Positions 49,935 to 58,934 of a stretch of 64,000 nucleotides of DNA are shown here, one piece after another. This DNA is from Portulaca oleracea. Its lineage: Eukaryota > Streptophyta > Magnoliopsida > Caryophyllales > Portulacaceae. The stretch's first letter is position 1, and each line of letters begins with the position of its first letter. The notes beneath the pieces were generated by a model. It was not told the origin of the DNA and ran no database searches. It saw nothing but the letters and a program-made list of their open reading frames with translations. The translations under genes were made by a program, and so were the position numbers. Location: assembly GCA_029582165.1 (NCBI GenBank), contig CM055877.1, positions 30,586,241-30,650,240 of the forward strand, written 5' to 3'.

Positions 49935-51338
49935 ATGGATTGCAAAAGGTCTAGCAGAATTCCCAGCGTGATCTCTGATGCTTGAAGCAACAAATTGATG
50001 ATCTTGCCAAGCAAATGGAAGAATGTGGGATTCTTCCAAAGAGTCGAAGCACAAAATCACGTGTGGTTCACTCTTAAGGTTGAATATGAAGCACCTTATG
50101 CGGAGTAAACATTCCAACAAAGAATGGGAAGAAAGTTCAAGAAGATTTCTTGCCATCCGATTACAAGGTGACTCCATCAACAATCTTGAAGGAGTTAAGC
50201 GAGGAAGCATGGATGTACTTGATTATCTGATAGAATTCAGTGGCGATTATGGAAGAATGGCCTTAAGGAGGGCGATCCACGCATTTTGGTATACTACTTT
50301 CTTGGTCTTAATGATTACATTCGGCGTGTTGTTGTAAATCAACCTTTCACAAACTTGGAAGAGTTAAGTTCTTTAGCTCTCGATGTTGGAAGACAAAGGA
50401 GATGTTGTCTTTGCCAAGTTTAGGTCACATTGATTTGGAGTGTCTAACAAGAAAGATGTGTCTTTGGTTGAGTACGAAGCGTATGGTAATGAATTAAATG
50501 AGGAGGAGAATAAAGAGGAAGAAAAGGTAGAAGAGGAGCGTATGGAAAAGTGGCTTGTGACAAAAGAAGCAAGTGTGGCGTATGAACATCCACAAAGAGA
50601 GTGCAAGATCTCGTTATACCAACAAAGGAGAAGTATGTTCATTGAACCAAGAAAGGAAAGTTGTGCCTCCTATGGATATACTTTTGTCCTTACATGAAAG
50701 GTTAAGCCATGACAAGTTCATTCATTTCAATCGAAGTTTAGTAAGTCTTTGATTTTACAAAATTTGCAAAGATTCATTATATTGCAAAATTACTTCTATG
50801 GATTCTTGTCATACTTTGTTGGAAGGACCAAAGTTGCTTGATAGGAATATCATGCCTCTTGATGCATCTCTACTTCCATCTTATACCACGGCCTAAGAAG
50901 GAAGAAAGCCATCTTGTGTTGATCATGAAGAAGGAGTATCGAGGAATAAAGAATATAAGGATCCTATTCTTATACATTTGGAGAAGAATGAAGCGGATCA
51001 ATATCCATCACATTTTGAATCTTCCATGAAGCATATCTTCCATGAGCATCAAAGATATCTACTCGGATCACTTGGTTGAAAGTAGAAGATTGAAAGGATG
51101 AAATAGCCCAAGTCATCAAAGTGCATTGTTTCATGCTAAATGACAAGGGTAAAGTGGTAAGAATAGACTTGGGAAGTGAGAAGCAGCGTGAACAACCCAC
51201 GTTCGCGGTGAAGAAACACAAATCCAAGTCTTATGGTGTTCGAGAATTGATCGGAAGAAAGTTTAAGAAGTTCATCAAAGGAATCTCGATGACTTGAAGC
51301 TTTGAAGAAAGTCTTTGTGAAGAAGGAAAGTGAGTTGA
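49935..51338 (+). pseudogene. Family A gag-pro remnant, copy 17
   Basis: The capsid part is open at 50023-50337 (with an internal shift into FWYTTFLVLM). The knuckle is broken by tttgccaagttt, and the acidic linker is open at 50440-50697. The PBS tggtatcagaacttagg has one change. Confidence 0.76.
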
Positions 51339-51376
51339 TTTTCCAAAGTTTGAGGGCAAACTTTTTCAGGGGTGTA

Positions 51377-52341
51377 TGATGCATAATTGATGGCCTTATG
51401 CATCAAGGTCGACCATGGAGACATCTAATACTCACCTAGAAGAAAGAAGAGCTCAAGTCTCTCATATATCTCTCTACTTGGAAGGGATCAACTCATATGG
51501 TTGTATACTTTTGCTCCTTAATTCAAGGACCATGAAGCTATCATAGAAGTCATCCTAGAGAGGATTAATCTACATTCAAGAGCTTTCGTATGGTTCGAGA
51601 ATCTTTAAGTTTGGATGAGAATCAAGGAGTTATTCATATTTGTAATATAGCTTAGTTCATTGTTTTCTTTATGATGTAATCATTAGAGTAGATGATGAAA
51701 GCCTAAGTGGCCCATTTCTTGTCTTGTACACACCATAAGGAGGGCTTGTAACTATAAATACCCCCTTAGGGTGCTTTGTAATTCATTGTACACATTGAAT
51801 TTTAGATAAACAAACACATGGTGTGTTCATTCTAGCTTTCATGCTAGGTTCTTTTCGTTTCTCTCTTATGGGATTGAATCATCCCCTTCTTCTAGCTAAG
51901 GTTGGCATCCTTAGTGGTGAAAGGAAGGAATTGAAGGTCTCTTGAAGGTGGTGTGGCTGTATCCTTCGAGAGTCTTGAAAGCCATTAACTATCAGCGTTC
52001 ATTCATCCATCTATCATCCATCTCGTCATTCATCATATTTCTTCATCAAGAATTCAACAAGAATTCATCAAGCATTCAACAAGAAGCATTTGTTCTTCAT
52101 CATCACGTCAAGCTTCAACAAATGTGCATCCATTCAAGCGCTTCATTCGATCATCATTCATCATTCGTTCATCTTTTCTATTCATTATTTGGTAATCATC
52201 TTTCATAGTTCTTTCCATCCTTTTCATCCATTTCTATTCCATTTTGGTTCTTTGGAACTTTGAGAAGGAGATTCCTATCTTCGTTTTAAAGATCCTTAGA
52301 TATTGTGTAATGAGATCATCCCTTGGTCTCATTATGCATCA
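51377..52341 (+). repeat. LTR-A copy 18
   Basis: 965 bp with TATAAATA at 51753-51760. It has the right-edge variants ggtgtgttcattctagc, cttatggg and aaatgtgcatcc, but shortened homopolymers and the degenerate PBS attagtatcgagc. Confidence 0.88.
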
Positions 52342-52589
52342 ATTAGTATCGAGCTTAGGAGTTTGAAATCTCTTAGTTCTTGAAACAATCTTTTACAATC
52401 TTTCCCTCTCCCACGTTCCCCATCACCCCTACCATCACCGTCCATCACAAAATCCATCCTCCATCACCGTCCCCACTAAACTCCACAGAACGTGAGCCCA
52501 AACACAAATCAACCAATTCCCCCTCGTCCATACATGCTAACCATCCTACCATGAGTTTCTTGTGATCTTTTGAATCAAGATTGGTTCTA

Positions 52590-53998
52590 ATGGATTGCAA
52601 AGGTCTATGAAATTCCCAGCGTGATCTACAATGTTGAAGCAACAAATTGATGATCTTGCCAAGCAAATGGAAGAATGTGGGATTCTTCGAAAGGGTCGAA
52701 GCACAAAATCACGTGTGGTTCACTCTTCTAAGGTTGAATATGAAGCACCTTATGCGCGGAGTAAACATTCCAACAAAAGAATGGGAAGAAAGTTCGAAGA
52801 TTTCTTGCCATCCGATTACAAGGTGACTCCATCAACAATCTTGAAGGAGTTAAGCGAGGAAGCATGGATGTACTTGATTATCTGATAGAATTCAAGTGGC
52901 GATTATGGAAGAATGGCCTTAAGGAGGGCGATCCACGCATTTTGGTATACTACTTTCTTGGTCTTAATGATTACATTCGGCGTGTTGTTGTAAATCAACC
53001 TTTCACAAACTTGGAAGAGTTAAGTTCTTTAGCTCGATATTGGAAGACAAAGGAGATGTTGTCTTTGCCAAAGTTTAGGTCACACTGATTTGGAGTGTCC
53101 TAACAAGAAAGATGTGTCTTTGGTTGAGTACCAAGCGTATGGTAATGAATTAAATGAGGAGGAGAATAAAGAGGAAGAAAAGGTAGAAGAGGAGCATGTG
53201 GAAAAGTGGCTTGTGACAAAAGAAGCAAGTGTGGCGTATGAACATCCACAAAGAGAGTGCAAGATCTCTCATTATACCAACAAAGGAGAAGTATGTTCAT
53301 TGAACCAAGAAAGGAAAGTTGTGCCTCCTATGGATATACTTTTGTCCTTACATGAAAGGTTAAGCCATGACAAGTTCATTCATTTCAATCAAGAAGTTTA
53401 GTAAGTCTTTGCTTTTACAAAATTTGCAAAGATTCATTATATTGCAAAATTACTTCTATGGATTCTTGTCATACTTTGTTGGAAGGACCAAAGTTGCTTG
53501 ATAGGAATATCATGCCTCTTGATGCATCTCTACTTCCATCTTATACCACGGCCTAAGAAGGAAGAAAGCCATCTTGTGTTGATCATGAAGAAGGAGTATC
53601 GAGGAATAAAGAATATAAGGATCCTATTCTTATACATTTGGAGAAGAATGAAAGCGGATCGAATATCCATCACATTTTGAATCTTCCCGAAGCATATCTT
53701 CCATGAGCATCGAAAGATATCTACTCGGATCACTTGGTTGAAAGTAGAAGATTGAAAGGATGAAATAGCCCAGTCATCAAAGTGCATTGTTTCATGCTAA
53801 ATGACAAGGGTAAAGTGGTAAGAATAGACTTGGGAAGTGAGAAGCAGCGTGAACAACCCACGTTCGGTGAAGAAACACAAATCCAAGTCTTATGGTGTTA
53901 GAATTGATCGGAAGAAAGTTTAAGAAGTTCATCAAAGGAATCTCGATGACTTGAAGCTTTCGAAGAAAGTCTTTGTGAAGAAGGAAAGTGAGAGTTGA
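52590..53998 (+). pseudogene. Family A gag-pro remnant, copy 18
   Basis: The N-terminal Gag is open at 52631-52885, and CPNKKDVSLVEYQAYGNEL through KVVPPMDILLSLHERLSHD at 53090-53401. The latter crosses the gag-protease junction in one frame. The frame then ends at ttcaatcaagaagtttag, where other copies read ttcaatcgaagtttag. The knuckle is separated from the capsid part by gctcgatattgg. Confidence 0.78.
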
Positions 53999-54037
53999 TT
54001 TTCCAAAGTTTGAGGCAAACTTTTTCAGAAGGGTGTA

Positions 54038-55022
54038 TGATGCATAATTGATGGCCTTATGCATCAAGGTGACCATGGAGACATCTAATACTCACCTAGA
54101 AGAAAGAAGAGCTCAAGTCTCTCATATATCTCTCTACTTGGAAGGGATCAACTCATATGGTTGTATACTTTTGCTCCTTAATTCAAGGACCATGAAGCTA
54201 TCATAGAAGTCATCCTAGAGAGGATTAATCTACATTCAAGAGCTTTCGTATGGTTGAGAATCTTTAAGTTTGGATGAGAATCCAAGGAGTTATTCATATT
54301 TGTAATATAGCTTAGTTCATTATTTTCTTTATGATGTAATCATTAGAGTAGATGATGAAAGCCCTAAGTGGCCCATTTCTTGTCTTGTACACACCATAAG
54401 GAGGGCTTGTAACTATAAATACCCCCTTAGGGTGCTTTGTAATTCATTCATACACATTGAAATATTAGATAAACAAACACATGGTGTGTTCATTCTAGCT
54501 TTCATGCTAGGTTCTTTTCGTTTCTCTCTTATGGGATTCGAATCATCCCCTTCTTCTAGCTAAGGTTGGCATCCTTAGTGGTGAAAGGAAGGAATTGAAG
54601 GTCTCTTGAAGGTGGTGTGGTGTATCCTTCGAAGAGTCTTGAAAACCATTAACTATCAGCGTTCATTCATCCATCTATCATCCATCTCACGTCATTCATC
54701 ATATTTCTTCATCAAGAATTCAACAAGAATTCATCAAGCATTCAACAAGAAGCATTTGTTCTTCATCATCACGTCCAAGCTTCAACAAATGTGCATCCAT
54801 TCAAACGCTTCATTCGATCATCATTCATCATTCGTTTAACCATTCGTTCATCTTTTCTATTCATTTGGTAATCATCTTTCATAGTTCTTTCCATCCTTTT
54901 CATCCATTTCTATTCCATTTTTGGTTCTTTGGAACTTTGAGAAGGGAGATTCCTATCTTCGTTTTTAAAGATCCTTAGATATATTGTGTAATGAGATCAT
55001 CCCTTGGTCTCATTATGCATCA
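54038..55022 (+). repeat. LTR-A copy 19 (longest LTR)
   Basis: At 985 bp this is the best reference LTR. The 5' hairpin is perfect: 54038-54047 pairs with 54057-54066 around a 9-nt loop. The 3' hairpin is also perfect: 54989-54996 pairs with 55008-55015 around an 11-nt loop. TATAAATA is at 54414-54421. It carries the U5 insertion tcattcatcatatttcttc and the cgtttaaccattcg duplication found also in LTR 20 and LTR 0. Confidence 0.92.
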
Positions 55023-55025
55023 ATT

Positions 55026-55042
55026 TGGTATCAGAGCTTAGG
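55026..55042 (+). other. Primer-binding site for initiator-Met tRNA, copy 19
   Basis: The site reads tggtatcagagcttagg, three bases after the LTR end. The first 12 bases are the standard plant iMet PBS. Equally good sites follow LTRs 10, 12, 13 and 20. Confidence 0.9.
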
Positions 55043-55285
55043 AGTTTGAAATCTCTTAGTTCTTGAAACAATCTTTTTACAATCTTTCCCTCTCGCACAC
55101 GTTCCCCATCACCCCTACCATCACACGTCCATCACAAATTCCATCCTCCATCACACGTCCCCACTAAACTCCACAAAGAACCCGTGAGCCCAAACACAAA
55201 TCCAACCAATTCCCCCCTCACGTCCATACATGCTAACCATCCTACCATGAGTTTCTTGTGATCTTTTGAATCAAGATTGGTTCTA

Positions 55286-56697
55286 ATGGATTGCAAAGGT
55301 CTAGAAATTCCCAGCGTGATCTCTGATGCTTGAAGCAACAAATTGATGATCTTGCCAAGCAAATGGAAGAATGTGGGATTCTTCCAAAGGGTCGAAGCAC
55401 AAAATCACGTGTGGTTCACTCTTAAGGTTGAATATGAAGCACCTTATGCGCGGAGTAAACATTCCAACAAAAAGAATGGGAAGAAAGTTCAAGAAGATTT
55501 CTTGCCATCCGATTACAAAGGTGACTCCATCAAGAATCTTGAAGGAGTTAAGCAAGGAAGCATGGATGTACTTGATTATACAATAGAATTCAAGTGGCAA
55601 TTATGGAAGAATGGCCTTAAGGAGGACGATCCACGCATTTTGGTATACTACTTTCTTGGTCTTAATGATTACATTCGACGTGTTGTTGTAAATCAACCTT
55701 TCACAAACTTGGAAGAGTTAAGCTCTTTAGCTCTCGATATTGGAAGACAAAGGAGATGTTGTCTTTGCCAAAGTTTAGGTCACATTGATTTGGAGTGTCC
55801 TAACAAGAAAGATGTGTCTTTGGTTGAGTACCAAACGTATGGTAATGAATTCATTGAGGAGGAGAATAAAGAGGAAGAAAAGGTAGAAGAGGAGCGTGTG
55901 GAAAAGTGGCTTGTGACAAAAGAAGCAAGTGTGGCGTATGAACATCCACAAAGAGAGTGCAAGATCTCTCATTATACCAACAAAGAAGTATGTTCATTGA
56001 ACGAAAAGGAAAGTTGTGCCTCCTATGGATATACTTTTGTCCTTATGAAAGGTTAAGCCATGACAAGTTCATTCATTTCAATCGAAGTTTAGTAAGTCTT
56101 TGCTTTTACAAAATTTGCAAAGATTCATTATATTGCAAAATTACTTCTATGGATTCTTGTCATACTTTGTTGGAAGGACCAAAGTTGCTTGATAGGAATA
56201 TCATGCCTCTTGATGCATCTCTACTTCCATCTTATACCATGCGGCCTAAGAAGGAAGAAAGCCATCTTGTGTCGATCATGAAGAAGGAGTATCGAGGGAA
56301 TAAAGAATATAAGGATCCTATTCTTATACATTTGGAGAAGAATGAAAGCGGATCGAATATCCATCACATTTTGAATCTTCCCTGAAGCATATCTTCCTTG
56401 AGCATCCAAAGATATCTACTCGGATCACTTGGTTGAAAGTAGAAGATTGAAAGGATGAAATAGCCCAGTCATCAAAGTGCATTGTTTCATGCTAAATGAC
56501 AAGGGTAAAGTGGTAAGAATAGACTTGGGAAGTGAGAAGCAACGTGAACAACCAGCGTTCGCGGTGAAGAAACACAAATCAAGTCTTATGGTGTTCGAGA
56601 ATTGATCGGAAGAAAGTTTAAGAAGTTCATCAAAGGAATCTCGATGACTTGAAGCTTTCAAGAAGAAGTCTTTGTGAAGAAGGAAAGTGAGAGTTGA
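55286..56697 (+). pseudogene. Family A gag-pro remnant, copy 19 (reference copy)
   Basis: This is the best preserved copy of the array protein, about 470 codons if read in the ancestral frame. In order: an N-terminal coiled-coil segment (residues about 10-45; QQIDDLAKQMEECGIL); a basic patch; the C-terminal half of the gypsy capsid domain (FLPSDYKGDS; LVYYFLGLNDYIRRVVVNQ; LEELSSLALDIGRQ); a zinc knuckle; an acidic linker (NEFIEEENKEEEKVEEE); a degenerate retropepsin C-terminus near 56119-56210 (KDSLYCKITSMDSCHTLLEG, DRNIM); and a basic tail ending in TGA at 56695-56697. Open stretches are 55343-56056 (237 codons) and 55957-56385. Deletions just after the start codon and near 55990 break the frame. 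The capsid N-half and all of RT, RNase H and integrase are absent. It could act only as a Gag, depending on enzymes in trans. Confidence 0.85.
55757..55798 (+). other. Zinc knuckle CX2CX4HX4C in copy 19 Gag
   Basis: CCLCQSLGHIDLEC has the exact C-x2-C-x4-H-x4-C spacing of nucleocapsid zinc knuckles. It sits directly after the capsid C-terminal LEELSSLALD block, where Ty3/gypsy Gag carries it. It is also intact and in frame on both sides in copy 11 (34418-34459). Confidence 0.85.
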
Positions 56698-56736
56698 TTT
56701 TCCAAAGTTTGAGGGCAAACTTTTTCAGCCAGTGTA

Positions 56737-57554
56737 TGATGCATAATTGATGGCCTTATGCATCAAGGTCGACCATGGAGACATCTAATACTCACCTAGA
56801 AGAAGAGCTCAAGTCTCTCATATATCTCTCTACTTGGAAGGATCAACTCATATGGTTGTATACTTTTGCTCCTTAATTCAAGGACCATGAAGCTATCATA
56901 TAAGTCATCCTAGAGGATTAATCTACATTCAAGAGCTTTCGTATGGTTCGAATGTTTAAGTTTGGATGAGAATCGAGGAGTTATTCATATTTGTAATATA
57001 GCTTAGTTCATTGTTTTCTTTATGATGTAATCATTAGAGTAGATGATGAAAGCCCTAAGTGGCCCATTTCTTGTCTTGTACACACCATAAGGGAGGGCTT
57101 GTATCTATAAATACCCCCCTTAGGGTGCTTTGTAATTCATTCATACACATTGAATTTTTAGATAAACAAACACATGGTGTGTTCATTCTAGCTTTCATGC
57201 TAGGTTCTTTTCGTTTCTCTCTTATGGGATTCGAATCATCCCCTTCTTCTAGCTAAGGTTGGCATCCTTAGTGGTGAAAGGAAGGAATTGAAGGTCTCTT
57301 GAAGGTGGTGTGGCTATATCCTTCGAGAGTCTTCAAACTATCAGCGTTCATTCATCATTCATCATTCGTTTAACCATTCGTTCATCTTTTCTATTCATTT
57401 GGTAATCATCTTTCATTGTTCTTTCCATCCTTTCCATCCATTTCTATTCCATTTTTGGTTCTTTGGAACTTTGAGAAGGGAGATTCCTATCTTCGTTTTT
57501 AAAGATCCTTAGATATTGTGTAATGAGATCATCCCTTGGTCTCATTATGCAACA
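56737..57554 (+). repeat. LTR-A copy 20, right end of the array, internally deleted
   Basis: This LTR is 818 bp and ends GCAACA, as LTR 0 does. Its deletion differs from that of LTR 0: tcttcaaactatcagcgttcattcatc is kept in part, but the block from the catccatctatc repeat to the cattcgatcatc repeat is gone. The variant ctatcatataagtc is shared only with LTR 0. TATAAATA is at 57106-57113. Confidence 0.88.
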
Positions 57555-57806
57555 ATTTGGTATCAGAGCTTAGGAGTTTGAAATCTCTTAGTTCTTGAAA
57601 CAATCTTTTTACAATCTTTCCCTCTCCACGTTCCCATCACCCTACCATCACGTCCATCAAAATCCATCCTCCATCACGTCCCGCTAAACTCCACGAAAGA
57701 ACAGTGAGCCCAAACACAAATCCAACAATTCCCCTGCGTCCCTTCTATGCTAACCATCCTACCATAAGTTTCTTGTGATCTTTTGAATCAAGATTGGTTC
57801 TAATGG
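57555..57806 (+). other. Family A PBS and leader, interrupted by element B
   Basis: A canonical PBS (tggtatcagagcttagg) lies at 57558-57574, followed by the CA-rich leader. The A copy ends at its own gag start codon (57803-57806, ATGG), where B is inserted at the same base as in the left flank. No gene is present. Confidence 0.82.
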
Positions 57807-58632
57807 TGATGCATATCATACTTGATGCATCGAGGAAGCTCTTAAAGGCGTCATGAGAAACCTCTTCTGACTCATTTAGTGGTTTCTCATGACATCACGG
57901 GTATCTCCTACATTAAGAGATTTTGAGCTCCTTATCTCAAGAGTCTTGAAGTTCTCATTCAGCCATATGATAGAGCTATTCTTTATGTACATTTTGGCTT
58001 TTGAATCTTTAGTATTGGAGTTGTATTTTAGGAGATATTGTATTTTCTTTAAAGTGATGTAATATGTGAGTGGGATGATGTAAGCCCTTAAGGGGTCTTT
58101 TCTTGATGATGGGTGACGCCTAAAGGGTGGGTCTCTACTATAAATAGACCCCCTTAGGCCTCTTGTAAGACACATCTCATTCATATTGAAAATAAACACA
58201 AATCTCTCTAAAGTTGCTATGCTTTAGTTTTCTCTCTAGTTTTGGCTAGAATTCGAAATCCCTTTGGGTTTTCGTGTGGAATCTCCTCTTCTAATCCAAG
58301 ATTGAGCATTCTTGGGTGGTGTAAAGGAGGAGTAGGAGCTCTTGAAGATTGTGGTGTGGCTGTAGCAATTGGAGAGGCTTCGTTGCTCATTCTATCAAGT
58401 TCTTTTTCACGTCTCTCGTTTGGTTTTTTTGGATTGATGCGTTTTTGCTAGTCTTTGTTTCTCTTGATTGTCTTTTTAGTCATATGCATTAGAACTCGTC
58501 CATAGCCATCCATTTCATTCCAAATTCCTTCGTTTCATGCGTTTCTTTGAAATCAACAATCACAAGTTCTATCTTGTGAGCGATCCGTTTTCATTTCGTG
58601 TATGATGAATTGTTTTGATTCATTATGCATCA
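57807..58632 (+). repeat. LTR-B (right copy)
   Basis: 826 bp, TGATGCATAT to TTATGCATCA, with TATAAATA at 58139-58146 followed by gacccccttagg. The inner arm of the 5' hairpin is mutated relative to the left copy (cttgatgcatcgagg for cttcaatgcatcaag). Otherwise this copy has longer homopolymers than the left one. Confidence 0.88.
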
Positions 58633-58934
58633 AAAGTGGTATCGAGCTTAGGTTGTTGATATCTCGTGTGTCTTTCATCAAGAACTCATCAAGAACCCAT
58701 CAGAATTCATCAGAATTCATGAAGAACCTTAAGCTCCACAAAAGCTAGCCAAATCAGTCCCTTATCCCATCACATTCACACGCCACTAGAGTTCTTCGAG
58801 AACTCATAAAGAACCAACAAGAATTCATGAATTCATAAAAACCCCAAACTCCACAAGAACCTAAAACCAAACACAAACCTACCCAAATCCGTCCCTTACC
58901 TACGAGTTCTAATTTGACATCAAGATTGAATCAA
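58633..58934 (+). other. Element B PBS and leader (right copy)
   Basis: The PBS (58637-58652) is one base short, tggtatcgagcttagg, where the left copy reads tggtatcagagc. The leader contains the same aactcatcaag-type repeats with contractions. No gene is seen. Confidence 0.82.

Larger units (their letters stand above)
7206..57554 (+). mobile_element. Tandem array of family A TR-GAG-like retrotransposons (19 internal regions)
   Basis: LTR and internal regions alternate without host DNA between them. Each LTR ends TTATGCATCA and is followed within 3 bases by a PBS; each internal region ends in a G-rich tract directly before the next TGATGCATAA. LTR-to-LTR distances in order are 2613, 2636, 2643, 2635, 2616, 2635, 2624, 2658, 2646, 2632, 2654, 2659, 2683, 2673, 2658, 2663, 2661 and 2699 bp. 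Single shared LTRs and uniform orientation are what unequal recombination between LTRs produces, rather than independent insertions. Small elements with a Gag domain but no pol are known in plants as TR-GAGs. The number of copies in one head-to-tail array is the unusual part. Confidence 0.9.

Noticed and set aside
55286..56697. Endogenous pararetrovirus because of the zinc knuckle and protease-like segment
   Set aside because: True LTRs, a PBS beside the LTR, and integrase remnants in the related element C identify Ty3/gypsy retrotransposons.
57059..57256. A 65-codon frame over the LTR promoter (also 684-881 and 30440-30637)
   Set aside because: It starts at GTG, overlaps the TATA box and is open only in some copies, so it is chance.
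7206..57554. Ordinary satellite DNA unrelated to transposons
   Set aside because: Every unit has TG..CA LTR ends, an iMet PBS, a TATA box and Gag coding sequence, so it is an LTR element array even if it now behaves like a satellite.
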